A stretch of DNA of 64,000 nt from NCBI RefSeq assembly GCF_003259845.1, contig NZ_QLMJ01000012.1, forward strand, positions 1 to 64,000, given 5' to 3'. Numbering within the stretch: the stretch's first letter is position 1; the number at the start of each line of letters is the position of its first letter. Below the pieces are notes generated by a model. It did not search any database. It was given only the letters and a program-made list of their open reading frames with translations, and had not been told where the DNA came from. Source of the DNA: Actinoplanes lutulentus. Lineage in GTDB: Bacteria; Actinomycetota; Actinomycetes; Mycobacteriales; Micromonosporaceae. This document shows, piece by piece, positions 30,659-39,307 of this stretch. A program made the translations under genes and the position numbers.

Positions 30659-31903
30659 GTGACGAGTCAGGGGCAGCGTTTCCGGCGGCGTGCGCTACGG
30701 CGTGGTTACAAGGTCGACGAGGTCGACGCGTTCCTGGACCGGGTCGAGGCGACCCTGGCCGGTGAGCAGGTCGGCCCGCCGGTCGGTGCGCAAGAGGTGC
30801 ACGACGTCGTCTTCCGGGTGCGCTTCGGCGGTTACGACGAGTGGCAGGTCGACCTCCACCTGGACCGCGTCGAGCGCCAGCTCGCCGAGTTCGAGGAGCG
30901 CGGCGGCCGTCCGGCCCCCGACCCCATGCGCGATTCGATGCGTGGCGGCCTCTCAGCGGTCCCTCAGGCGCCTCAGGGTCCCCCGCCCGGCATGATGGGT
31001 GCCCCCCAGGGGATGGGCGGCGGCCAGGGCATGGGCGGCGGCCAGGGCCAGTTCGGCCCCGGCCCCGGTGGCATGGGCCAGCTTCCGCCCGGCCCGCAGA
31101 ACCCGGCGATGAACCCGGGGATGAACCCCGGCATGAACCCGGCCGCGGCCCGGATGGCCCCGCCGACCGAGCGCCTTCCCGCTCCGGTGCGCGACGACCG
31201 GATGCTGCCGCCGCAGATGCCCCCGCAGATGCCGCAGCGCCAGCAGATGCCTCAGCCCGACCCCTACGGCCGTTACGACGAGCCCACCGGGTACGGCCAG
31301 CAGCAGCCCCCGCAGCGCCAGCCGCAGGCGCCCCAGGGCTACGACCAGGGTGGTTACGACCAGGGCCCGCCGCCCGGTTACGACCAGCAGCCGCCTCGGT
31401 ACGACCAGGGTCCGCCCCAGGGCTACGACCAGGGCGGTAGCTACGACGGCTTCGAGCCGGGCCGGCACGGCAAGGCCGACATGACGGCCGAGATCCGGAT
31501 GCCGGACCGTGACCCGCGCGGAGGGTACGGCGCTCCGCAGATGCCGGCCGCGATGCCCGGTTCACCGATGCCGGGTGCGCCGATGAGCGGCCCTCCCGGT
31601 GGCTTCGGCCCGCCGCAGCAGCAGTTCGGCCCGCCGGTCGGCGAGCCCGGCGGCGAGCTGCACCGGGTGGACCAGATGCGCCGCACGTTCCAGCCCCGGC
31701 GTTTCGGCAGCGGTTACGACCCGATGCAGGTGGACCGGCTCTTCGAGGGCATCCTGCAGGCGATGACCGGTCGCGGCCCGATGCCGGTGAACGAGAACGA
31801 TCTCGACATGCTGCAGTTCGGCCTCGTACCGAATGGTTATTTCGAGGCTGAGGTCGACGCCGCGCTGCGCGAGGTGAAGGACATCCTCCTGCGCCGCCGC
31901 TGA
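30659..31903 (+). CDS. DivIVA-domain protein with four DivIVA-like motifs and low-complexity linker
   Basis: About 414 residues. Two DivIVA-type motifs lie at the N-terminus (RRRALRRGYKVDEVDAFLDR; then VVFRVRFGGYDEWQVDLHLD). Two more lie at the C-terminus (RRTFQPRRFGSGYDPMQVDR; then LQFGLVPNGYFEAEVDAALR). Each has the aromatic-Gly-Tyr plus x-EVD/QVD pattern that in DivIVA/Wag31 marks the polar membrane-binding helix. The roughly 250-residue linker is rich in Pro, Gln, Gly and Met with repeats such as MGGGQG, NPGM and GYDQG. Start GTG at 30659 has GGAG 5 nt upstream; GTG 30647 is also possible. Probably a polar or septal scaffold; no direct evidence. Confidence 0.8.
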   Translation: MTSQGQRFRRRALRRGYKVDEVDAFLDRVEATLAGEQVGPPVGAQEVHDVVFRVRFGGYDEWQVDLHLDRVERQLAEFEERGGRPAPDPMRDSMRGGLSAVPQAPQGPPPGMMGAPQGMGGGQGMGGGQGQFGPGPGGMGQLPPGPQNPAMNPGMNPGMNPAAARMAPPTERLPAPVRDDRMLPPQMPPQMPQRQQMPQPDPYGRYDEPTGYGQQQPPQRQPQAPQGYDQGGYDQGPPPGYDQQPPRYDQGPPQGYDQGGSYDGFEPGRHGKADMTAEIRMPDRDPRGGYGAPQMPAAMPGSPMPGAPMSGPPGGFGPPQQQFGPPVGEPGGELHRVDQMRRTFQPRRFGSGYDPMQVDRLFEGILQAMTGRGPMPVNENDLDMLQFGLVPNGYFEAEVDAALREVKDILLRRR

Positions 31904-31923
31904 GCGACGAGCCGGACAGCGAG

Positions 31924-31952
31924 AAAGAGGGGGCCATCGGCCCCCTCTTTTC
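31924..31952 (+). terminator. Rho-independent terminator after the DivIVA-like gene
   Basis: AAAGAGGGGGCC (31924-31935) pairs perfectly with GGCCCCCTCTTT (31939-31950) around loop ATC and runs into TTTTC. It lies 20 bp past the stop and also precedes the end of the convergent DUF2631 gene, so it may serve both directions. Confidence 0.9.
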
Positions 31953-31967
31953 GTTGCTGAACAGTCG

Positions 31968-32204
31968 TTACTGGTCGTTGGGGCGCAAACCCGCCCGCCG
32001 CAGCACCGCGTCGCCGATGATGATGGCGACCAGGCCGATGGCGATCACGACGAGCCACACCTTCTCGGTGTTGCCCTGCTGGTTGCCCCAGAAGAAGAGC
32101 AGCATGATCGCGGCCGAGATGATCGCACCCTTCTGGGCCCGCTTCCGGTTTCCCGGCTTGAGCTGGTCCGGCGCGTAGACCTCGTCGTGTTCATCCGCAG
32201 CCAC
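31968..32204 (-). CDS. DUF2631 small membrane protein
   Basis: A 78-residue protein with a hydrophilic N-terminal third (EVYAPDQLKPGNRKRAQKG) and two hydrophobic segments (AIISAAIMLLFFWGN, VWLVVIAIGLVAIIIGDAVL). It ends in a short basic tail. The pattern fits DUF2631 membrane proteins that actinobacteria carry near dxr/cdsA (Rv2876 region). No function is known. It reads toward the DivIVA-like gene and is separated from it by the terminator. Confidence 0.8.
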   Translation of the reverse strand: MAADEHDEVYAPDQLKPGNRKRAQKGAIISAAIMLLFFWGNQQGNTEKVWLVVIAIGLVAIIIGDAVLRRAGLRPNDQ

Positions 32205-32336
32205 GGTGGCGTCCTCCTATAACCGAGCTATAACGAGGATCTCAGTGTGTCACGGGGTCGCCGGGCGGAACCCGGCAACCCGGCTGTACTTTCGATGCGG
32301 CAAAGGGCAACACCGCTTGAGCAGAGGAGCGAACAA

Positions 32337-33887
32337 GTGCGGATCACCGGCACCGGACACGCGAGCATGCGGATCGACACCGCCGCAGGCAGCATTCTGT
32401 GCGATCCGTGGGTGAACCCGGCGTACTTCGCCTCGTGGTTTCCGTTCCCGGACAACTCGCAGCTCGACTGGGAGACCCTGGGAAACGTCGACTACCTGTA
32501 CGTCTCGCACCTGCATCGCGACCACTTCGACGCGGAACATCTGAAGCGCTTCATCAGCAAGAAGGCGACGGTTCTGCTGCCGGAGTACCCGACCAGCCAG
32601 CTTGAGGACGAGCTGCGCGACCTGGGCTTCACCAGCTTCTTCCGGACCAGGTCCGACGAGGTCCACGAGCTGGACGGTGGCCTCAAGGTGATGATCCAGG
32701 CGCTGATCAGCCCGACCGACGGCCCGATCGGCGACTCGTCGCTCTGGGTGGAGCACGACGGCATCCGCGTGCTGAACCAGAACGACGCCCGCCCGTCCGA
32801 CCTGACCCGCTTCAACGAGCTGGGCCACGTGCACGCGCACATGCTGCAGTTCTCCGGCGCGATCTGGTACCCGATGGTCTACGAGCTGCCGGAGAACGCG
32901 AAGACCGCGTTCGGCAAGCAGAAGCGGGAGCGGCAGTTCGACCGCACCTGGCGGTACATCGACGACCTGAAGGCGGACTTCGTCTTCCCGATCGCCGGCC
33001 CGCCGTGTTTCCTCGACGACGAGCTGTGGCAGTTCAACGACATCCACGGTGACGAGGGCAACATCTTCCCCGACCAGTCGGTGTTCCTGACCGAGTACGC
33101 GAAGGTCGGCGGCACCAACGCGGTCGTGCAGCTCCCGGGCAGCGTGACCGAGCTCTCGGACGGCGGCCGGACGCAGTCCACGACGCACCCGACGCCGGTC
33201 GACGAGTTCTTCGCCAACAAGGTCGCCCACCTGGAGGAGATGCGCGAGCGCAAGCGCCCCGCCCTGGAGGCGGAGAAGGCGTCCTGGCGGCACCCCGAGG
33301 TCGACGTGCTCGGCGAGCTGAAGAAGCGGATCGAGCCGCTGCTCGAGGAGTCGATCTACCTGGCCAAGGGTGTCGGCGGCCCGGTCCGGTTCGACCTGGT
33401 CTCCTACGACGGCGAGGAGATCGAGTCGATCGTCGTCGACTTCCCGGGCAAGCAGGTCCGGCCGTACGCGGACGAGAAGGTCCGGTACCGCTTCAAGACC
33501 CAGCGTGAGCTGATCGAGCACCTCATCTTCATCGACGAGGGCGACTGGGTGAACTCGCTCTTCCTCTCCTGCCGCTTCTCGGCGGCCCGGATCGGGCAGT
33601 ACAACGAGTTCGTCTACGCGTTCTTCAAGTGCCTCTCCGAGGAGCGCCTGCAGTACGCCGAGGGCTGGTACGACGAGCACGAGAAGTCGGTCGACGCCGA
33701 GGACATCGAGTTCGGCGACTGGACCGTGCAGCGTCGCTGCCCGCACCTGAAAGCCGACCTGTCCCGGTTCGGCATCGTCGAGGGCAACGTGCTGACCTGC
33801 CAGCTGCACGGCTGGAAGTTCGACCTGCCCAGTGGCCGATGCCTGACCGGCGTCGGCCACAAGATCAGGGCGACGAAGAACTCCTAA
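32337..33887 (+). CDS. Metallo-beta-lactamase fold / Rieske [2Fe-2S] fusion protein (CMP-Neu5Ac hydroxylase-like architecture)
   Basis: A 516-residue two-domain protein. The first half is a metallo-beta-lactamase fold with YVSHLHRDHFD (HxHxDH metal site, about residue 60), LPEYPTSQ and further His/Asp ligands near NQNDARPSD. The C-terminus is a Rieske domain: RRCPHLKADLS supplies Cys-x-His, and LTCQLHGWKFDL supplies Cys-x-x-His for a [2Fe-2S] cluster. Vertebrate CMP-N-acetylneuraminate hydroxylase combines the same two folds with the Rieske domain at the N-terminus. GTG start at 32337 has GAGGAG about 8 nt upstream and gives VRITGTGHASMRI. Its 3' end overlaps the convergent FAD oxidoreductase gene by 4 bp. 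Substrate unknown. Confidence 0.85.
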   Translation: MRITGTGHASMRIDTAAGSILCDPWVNPAYFASWFPFPDNSQLDWETLGNVDYLYVSHLHRDHFDAEHLKRFISKKATVLLPEYPTSQLEDELRDLGFTSFFRTRSDEVHELDGGLKVMIQALISPTDGPIGDSSLWVEHDGIRVLNQNDARPSDLTRFNELGHVHAHMLQFSGAIWYPMVYELPENAKTAFGKQKRERQFDRTWRYIDDLKADFVFPIAGPPCFLDDELWQFNDIHGDEGNIFPDQSVFLTEYAKVGGTNAVVQLPGSVTELSDGGRTQSTTHPTPVDEFFANKVAHLEEMRERKRPALEAEKASWRHPEVDVLGELKKRIEPLLEESIYLAKGVGGPVRFDLVSYDGEEIESIVVDFPGKQVRPYADEKVRYRFKTQRELIEHLIFIDEGDWVNSLFLSCRFSAARIGQYNEFVYAFFKCLSEERLQYAEGWYDEHEKSVDAEDIEFGDWTVQRRCPHLKADLSRFGIVEGNVLTCQLHGWKFDLPSGRCLTGVGHKIRATKNS

Positions 33888-35452
33888 GAAGCGAGATCCT
33901 TCAGGATGCGGCGGGCCACGTTGTGGCCCGCCGCGCCGATCACGCTGCCCGCCGGGTGAGCGCCGGCGGAACCGGCGTACAGCCCGTCCAGGCCGGTGAA
34001 GTACGGCATCCGCTTGTCGAACGCGACAGTGTTGTCGACGTGGTGGATGTGCCCGCCGGTGATCCCGAAGCGCTTCTCGATCCCGGGCGGCGTGAGCGGC
34101 ATGACGTCCGCCACGAGATCGCTGGTTCCGGGCGCGTAGCGGTCGCAGATAGCCAGCAATTTCTGGACATATCCGTCGATTTCCGCGTCCCACGAGCTTC
34201 CCGCCGGCGCGAACGGCACCGACTGCACGAACAGCGCCGACGAGTGATGCCCGGCGTCATCCTGGAGCGACGGATCGACTGTCGTGTGCAGGTACCACTC
34301 GATCGTCGGCTCCGACGGCAGCCGCCCGGCCTGCACGTCCGCCCACATCTCACGCAGCGACGCCATCGGCGAGCCGGAGTCCGGCAGCAGGTGGATGGTC
34401 GCGCCGAACGGCGACGGCGCCCCGGCCGGCAGGCACGAGAAGACCGGCAGATCACGCAGCGCGAGGTTCACCTTGAGCGTGGTTCCCGGCCGCCTCACGG
34501 CGGCCATCCGATCGGTGAGCTCCGCGGGCAGCGCACCCTGCGGGACAAGACCCATCAATGCGTACGGGTCACAGCTCCCCAGAACGACACGGGCCGAGAC
34601 GCTCCTCCCGTCGGCGAGCACGACACCGCTGGCAGCCCCGCCGTCGACGGTCACCTCGCTGACCCGGGCGTCCGTGTACAGGCGCGCCCCGGCTGCCCGA
34701 GCCGCGTCCGCGAAGATCCGCGAGACGGTGCCCATGCCGCCCTGGGCGATCATCCAGGTGCCGTCCGCGCCGGGCAGCCGGCACATGTTGTGCGCCAGGA
34801 AGTTGTGCCCGGTGCCCGGGTCGTCCGGCCCGGCGTTCAGCCCGGAGAGGCCGTCGGTCACCGCGTACATGCTGACCAGCAGTTCGCTCTTGAAGCCGAA
34901 CCGGTCGAGATAGTCGGCCACGGATCCGCGTACAAGATCTAGGAAAGTGCTCTGGAGCTGCGGCCGGATGTGGCGGTCGGCGATCTCCTCGACGGAGGCC
35001 GGCTCTTCGAGCCACGCCGGTGCGAGATCGGCGCGAAGCGCGCCGATCTCGACGGCGAGGGCCTCGTCGGCGGCGGCGTCCCGGGGCGAGAAGAACTGCT
35101 CCAGCTGGGCCCGGGTGTCGTCGCGGTCACGGCCGAACAGAAGGTACGGCGAACCGGCCGGACCGGGCGTCGGCAGGAAGTAGTGCGGGTCGCGGCGCAG
35201 GACCGGGATGTCCAGGTCGAGCGTGCGCAGCAGCTCCGGTGGCATCAGGCCCAGCAGGTAGGACCCGGTCGACTGGCCGAGGCCGGGAACCTTGGCGAAG
35301 GGATGTTCGGTGCGGGTCGCGCCGCCCAGCACGCCGGCGGCCTCGAGCACGACGACGTCGAGCCCGGCGCGGGCGAGCAGAATCGCCGAGACCAGGCCGT
35401 TGTGCCCGGAGCCGATGATCACCACATCGGCGCGATCGGGGATGGAGGTCAT
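33884..35452 (-). CDS. FAD-dependent oxidoreductase, phytoene desaturase/PYROXD2-like
   Basis: A 522-residue flavoprotein. The N-terminal dinucleotide fold is VVIIGSGHNGLVSAILLARAG followed by VVVLEA and GGATRTEHPF. A mid-protein MIAQGGMGTVSRIFADAARAAG block lies near residue 230. The C-terminal FAD motif is LDGLYAGSAGAHPAGSVIGA. These features fit the carotenoid desaturase-like NAD(P)/FAD group (CrtI, PYROXD2). No carotenoid genes are nearby, so the substrate is unknown. The start ATG at 35452 gives MTSIPDRADVV; the frame is open far upstream but runs antisense through the YihY region. Confidence 0.85.
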   Translation of the reverse strand: MTSIPDRADVVIIGSGHNGLVSAILLARAGLDVVVLEAAGVLGGATRTEHPFAKVPGLGQSTGSYLLGLMPPELLRTLDLDIPVLRRDPHYFLPTPGPAGSPYLLFGRDRDDTRAQLEQFFSPRDAAADEALAVEIGALRADLAPAWLEEPASVEEIADRHIRPQLQSTFLDLVRGSVADYLDRFGFKSELLVSMYAVTDGLSGLNAGPDDPGTGHNFLAHNMCRLPGADGTWMIAQGGMGTVSRIFADAARAAGARLYTDARVSEVTVDGGAASGVVLADGRSVSARVVLGSCDPYALMGLVPQGALPAELTDRMAAVRRPGTTLKVNLALRDLPVFSCLPAGAPSPFGATIHLLPDSGSPMASLREMWADVQAGRLPSEPTIEWYLHTTVDPSLQDDAGHHSSALFVQSVPFAPAGSSWDAEIDGYVQKLLAICDRYAPGTSDLVADVMPLTPPGIEKRFGITGGHIHHVDNTVAFDKRMPYFTGLDGLYAGSAGAHPAGSVIGAAGHNVARRILKDLAS

Positions 35453-35463
35453 GGCGAGCGAGA

Positions 35464-36279
35464 CTACCCCGCGAAGAGGCCGGGCACCCTCGGTGAATCG
35501 TCCGTTAAATACGTCTTGACGGTGTGCGTGACGGTGAACCCGGCCAGCAGGACGATGTGGAACAGGTAGAGCCAGAGGAGCGTCGCGACCATCGCGCCGA
35601 TCTCGGCGAAGCCACCGAACGGCACACCCAGGTCCAGCGGCAGCGAGCAGAACAGCACCGCGCCGTGCAGGAACCCGGACAGGTTCGCCGCGGTGAACGA
35701 GCCGATCACGATCGTCGAGAGCCAGGGTGGCCGGCCCGGCGCGACGTACCGGAAGACCCAGATCACCACCGGGGTCAGCACCAGCCAGGTGGCGAGGAAC
35801 GAGAGCACCACGCCGAGCACCGACCACCAGCCGCCGCGCAGCCAGAGTCCGCTCGTGGTCGGCAGCGCGAGGAAGAGGGCGAGCAGAAGTGCGGGCGCGG
35901 CCGCCAGCAGCGGAAGCCAGAGGATCCGGCCGCGCCAGCCGACCAGCGACTCCCCGGGACGGCGCAGCGAGACGAAGGCCCGGCGCAGACCCTCACCGTA
36001 GAGCGTGGCCGGCAGCAGGCTGGCGAGCGCCAGCATCGGCGTCAGGTTCAGGCCGGCCTCGATCAGGGCGGCGAGCGCCTGCGGCGCTCCGATCGCGTCC
36101 GGCAGGGCGGTGATGGTCCGGCCGGTCAGATTTCGTACGCGGTCAGCGCCGATCACCAGCCCGGTGAGCCAGACCGCGAGCAGGGCGACCGGCACCACCG
36201 CGATGGCGGCGTAGAACGTGATGGCGGCCGCGTGCAGGGAGACGTCGCGTCCCCGCAGCGGCGCAAGCAGCGAGCGCAC
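35464..36279 (-). CDS. YihY/BrkB family inner membrane protein
   Basis: A 271-residue integral membrane protein with six hydrophobic segments. It begins with HAAAITFYAAIAVVPVALLAV, the typical YihY/virulence factor BrkB opening, and has LLPATLYGEGLRRAF and FRYVAPGRPPWLSTIVIGSF. The family is often misnamed ribonuclease BN; true function is unknown. It lies 11 bp upstream of the FAD oxidoreductase on the same strand and is divergent from the YcxB-like gene. Confidence 0.87.
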   Translation of the reverse strand: MRSLLAPLRGRDVSLHAAAITFYAAIAVVPVALLAVWLTGLVIGADRVRNLTGRTITALPDAIGAPQALAALIEAGLNLTPMLALASLLPATLYGEGLRRAFVSLRRPGESLVGWRGRILWLPLLAAAPALLLALFLALPTTSGLWLRGGWWSVLGVVLSFLATWLVLTPVVIWVFRYVAPGRPPWLSTIVIGSFTAANLSGFLHGAVLFCSLPLDLGVPFGGFAEIGAMVATLLWLYLFHIVLLAGFTVTHTVKTYLTDDSPRVPGLFAG

Positions 36280-36329
36280 GTCGATGGGGTACCCCGTCGG
36301 GCCCTCCGGATCACTAGGATCCAGCGCTT

Positions 36330-36809
36330 ATGCCGCCCTTCGCATTCTCCGCGCAGATCACCGATGATCAGCTGCGCATCGCCCTGAACGTGTTTCTGCG
36401 AGGTCAGTACCGTCTGATCCGCATCATGGGCGTGGCGCTGATCGTGCTCAGCGTGGTGCCGCTCGCACTGGGCGACGTCATCTTCGGGGTGATGGCGATG
36501 CTGCTGGGGCTCGTCATGATCTCGGTCGCCCCGGCGCTCAATACCTGGGTCGTGCTGCGGAAGATTCGCGACCAGCTCGCCCGCCCGACCGAGTACCGGA
36601 TCGACGAGGACGGCGCCTGGATCTCCAACGACCTGGCCGAGAGCACGTTCCGCTGGCCGGGTGTCGACCGGCTGGAAGAGGCTCCGGGGATGCTGATCGC
36701 GCGGGTGGGCAAGGCCGGCTTCTTCGCGATTCCGACCGGCGGCCTGCCGCTGACGACCGCGTCGGCGCTGACCGCGTTCGTCCGTTCTCAGGTCCCGGCC
36801 CAGCGCTGA
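36330..36809 (+). CDS. YcxB-like membrane protein
   Basis: A 159-residue protein. It has a short N-terminal strand region, two adjacent transmembrane helices (RIMGVALIVLSVVPLALGDV, IFGVMAMLLGLVMISVAPAL) and a C-terminal domain with EYRIDEDGAWISNDLAESTF and WPGVDRLEEAPGML. That layout fits YcxB-like proteins. No function is known. It lies 32 bp before dxr on the same strand. Confidence 0.75.
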   Translation: MPPFAFSAQITDDQLRIALNVFLRGQYRLIRIMGVALIVLSVVPLALGDVIFGVMAMLLGLVMISVAPALNTWVVLRKIRDQLARPTEYRIDEDGAWISNDLAESTFRWPGVDRLEEAPGMLIARVGKAGFFAIPTGGLPLTTASALTAFVRSQVPAQR

Positions 36810-36841
36810 GCGGCGTGCGCGCCTGCGGGAGGATGGGCACC

Positions 36842-38041
36842 ATGCGCGACCTCGTTCTGCTCGGGTCCACGGGATCCATCGGTACTCAGGCCATCGACAT
36901 CGTCCGCCGCAACCCGGACAAGTTCCGGGTGGTGGCCCTCGGCGCCGGGGGTGGCAACATCGAGCTGCTCGCCGCCCAGGCACTGGAGCTGAGCGTCGAG
37001 GTGGTCGGCGTGGCCCGCTCGTCGGCCGTACAGGATCTGCAGCTGGCTTTTTACGCCGAGGCGCAGAAGCGCGGTTACGCGACCGGTGACTTCAAGATCC
37101 CCAAGATCGTGGCCGGCCCGGACGCGATGACCGAGCTGGCGCGCTGGAAGTGTGACGTCGTGCTCAACGGCGTCGTCGGCAGTCTCGGCCTCGCCCCCAC
37201 GCTGGCCGCCCTCTCCGAAGGCCGCATCCTCGCCCTGGCGAACAAGGAATCCCTGGTCGCCGGCGGGCCGCTGGTCCGGGCCATCGCCAAGCCGGGCCAG
37301 ATCGTCCCGGTCGACTCGGAGCACTCCGCACTCGCGCAGTGCCTGCGCGGCGGCCGGGCCGACGAGGTACGCCGTCTCGTGCTCACCGCGAGCGGGGGAG
37401 CGTTCCGCGGCCGGCGGCGCGAGGAACTGGGCAACGTCACACCGGAGGAAGCGCTCAAGCACCCGACCTGGGACATGGGCCCGGTCGTCACGATCAACTC
37501 GGCGACGATGGTGAACAAGGCGCTCGAAGTGATCGAGGCGCACGAGCTGTTCGCGGTGCCGTACGACGACATCGAGGTGATGGTCCACCCGCAGTCCGTG
37601 CTGCACTCCCTGGTCGAGTTCACCGACGGCTCCACGCTGGCGCAGGCCAGCCCGCCGGACATGCGGCTGCCGATCGCCCTGGCGCTGGCCTGGCCGGACC
37701 GGGTGCCGGCCGCGGCCGCGGCGGTCGACTGGACGCAGGCACACAACTGGGAACTGCGCCCGCTCGACGAGGAGGCGTTCCCGGCGGTCCGGCTGGCGAA
37801 GGAGGCGGGCCGCACCGGCCGATGCCTGCCGGCGGTCTACAACGCCGCCAACGAGGAGTGTGTGGCCGCTTTCGTCTCCGGTCGGCTACCTTTTCTGGGC
37901 ATCGTCGACACCCTTGAGCGGGTGCTCGCGGCGGCCCCGGATTTCGCGGAACCCGGTACCGTCGATGACGTGCTTGCCGCAGAGGCATGGGCGCGGGCCC
38001 AGGCACAGCGGACCATCGCGACAGTGGCTGAAGGAGCCTGA
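36842..38041 (+). CDS. dxr: 1-deoxy-D-xylulose 5-phosphate reductoisomerase
   Basis: Converts DXP to MEP with NADPH, the committed step of the non-mevalonate isoprenoid route. The 399-residue protein has the NADPH site VLLGSTGSIGTQAIDIV, ALANKESLVAGG, the metal site VPVDSEHSALAQ, TASGGAFRG, HPTWDMGPVVTINSATMVNK and VHPQSVLHSLVEF. ATG at 36842 is preferred because GGGAGG lies about 9 nt upstream; a longer in-frame start at 36815 is less likely. It shares one base with rseP and is followed two genes later by ispG of the same pathway. Confidence 0.97.
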   Translation: MRDLVLLGSTGSIGTQAIDIVRRNPDKFRVVALGAGGGNIELLAAQALELSVEVVGVARSSAVQDLQLAFYAEAQKRGYATGDFKIPKIVAGPDAMTELARWKCDVVLNGVVGSLGLAPTLAALSEGRILALANKESLVAGGPLVRAIAKPGQIVPVDSEHSALAQCLRGGRADEVRRLVLTASGGAFRGRRREELGNVTPEEALKHPTWDMGPVVTINSATMVNKALEVIEAHELFAVPYDDIEVMVHPQSVLHSLVEFTDGSTLAQASPPDMRLPIALALAWPDRVPAAAAAVDWTQAHNWELRPLDEEAFPAVRLAKEAGRTGRCLPAVYNAANEECVAAFVSGRLPFLGIVDTLERVLAAAPDFAEPGTVDDVLAAEAWARAQAQRTIATVAEGA

Positions 38042-39300
38042 TGCTTTTCTGGCTGGGTGCGGCGGCTTTCGCGCTGACCATCCTGATCTCGGTGAGCCTG
38101 CACGAGCTGGGTCACATGATCACGGGCAAGCGCTTCGGGATGAAGGTGACGCAGTACTTCGTCGGCTTCGGCCCCACGATCTTCTCGTTCAAGCGCGGCG
38201 AGACGGAGTACGGCCTGAAGGCCATCCCGCTCGGCGGCTTCTGCAAGATCGTCGGCATGACGCCGCAGGACGAGGACGTCCTTCCGGAGGACCAGCACCG
38301 CGCGATGTGGCGGTTCCCGGTGTGGAAGCGGACCGTCGTGATGTCGGCCGGCTCGATCACCCACTTCCTGCTCGCGATCGTCGGCGCGTACTTCATGGCG
38401 CTCACCGTGGGCCTGCCGAACACGGACATCCCGCAGACCGCCGAGGCGCAGCGATCCGCCCCGGCGATGATCTACGTGGGTGACTGCATCCGCACCACGC
38501 TCGCCGACACCTCCACCGAGTGCGTGCCCGGCACGGGCAGTGCCGTGGCGGCGCCGGCCAAGGCCGCCGGTCTGGAGACCGGTGACCTGATCACCAAGGT
38601 GGGCGTCAAAGACGTCGCCAACTACGGCCAGCTGACCGACGCGATCCGCTCCTCGGCCGCCGGGCCCACCCCGTTCACCTACGTGCGTGACGGCCAGACC
38701 GCCACCGCCACGGTGAACCTGGTGAGCGCCGAGCGCACCCCGCTCGACGACCCGAACGGCGCGGTGTCGCAGGTCGCGGTGGCCGGCGTGAGCTGGACCA
38801 CGGAAGAGCCGTCGGTTCTGACGTACGGTGCCTTCGGAGCTGTCCCCGCGGCCGGCGACTTCAGCTGGTACCTGGTGGAGAACTCCTTCAAGGCCATGGC
38901 GCGGATCCCGGAAAAGGTCCCCGCCCTGTGGAACTCGATCACCGGCGAGGAGCGTGACCCGGACACCCCGATCAGCGTGGTGGGCGCGAGCCGGATCGGC
39001 GGCGAAGCGATCGAGAAGGGCGTGCCCGAGGTCTTCTGGCAGGTCTTCATCTCGCTCAACATCTTCATCGGCCTGTTCAACCTGCTGCCGCTGCTCCCGC
39101 TCGACGGCGGCCACATCGCCATCGCGTGGTTCGAAAGAGTTCGCTCCTGGCTCTACCAGCGTTTCCGGCGGCCTGATCCGGGCCGGGTCGACTACTACAA
39201 GCTGATGCCGGTGACGTATGCGGTCATCCTCATCGGTGGCGCGTTCACGGTGCTCACGGTCACCGCGGACATCATCAACCCCATTACGATCTTCAAGTGA
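38041..39300 (+). CDS. rseP: Site-2 intramembrane metalloprotease RseP/Rip1
   Basis: Cuts transmembrane anti-sigma factors and other single-pass proteins within the membrane. The 419-residue M50 protease has the HExxH zinc site in SLHELGHMITGKRFG (first helix), a PDZ domain (residues about 180-260, AAGLETGDLITKVGVKDVAN), and the second active-site motif in FNLLPLLPLDGGHIAIAWFE. The start overlaps the dxr stop by one base. In mycobacteria the equivalent Rip1 lies in the same dxr-rip1-ispG order. A sigma factor with a possible membrane partner lies far upstream (8.8 kb) but no link can be shown. Confidence 0.95.
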   Translation: MLFWLGAAAFALTILISVSLHELGHMITGKRFGMKVTQYFVGFGPTIFSFKRGETEYGLKAIPLGGFCKIVGMTPQDEDVLPEDQHRAMWRFPVWKRTVVMSAGSITHFLLAIVGAYFMALTVGLPNTDIPQTAEAQRSAPAMIYVGDCIRTTLADTSTECVPGTGSAVAAPAKAAGLETGDLITKVGVKDVANYGQLTDAIRSSAAGPTPFTYVRDGQTATATVNLVSAERTPLDDPNGAVSQVAVAGVSWTTEEPSVLTYGAFGAVPAAGDFSWYLVENSFKAMARIPEKVPALWNSITGEERDPDTPISVVGASRIGGEAIEKGVPEVFWQVFISLNIFIGLFNLLPLLPLDGGHIAIAWFERVRSWLYQRFRRPDPGRVDYYKLMPVTYAVILIGGAFTVLTVTADIINPITIFK

Positions 39301-39307
39301 GCTGAAT

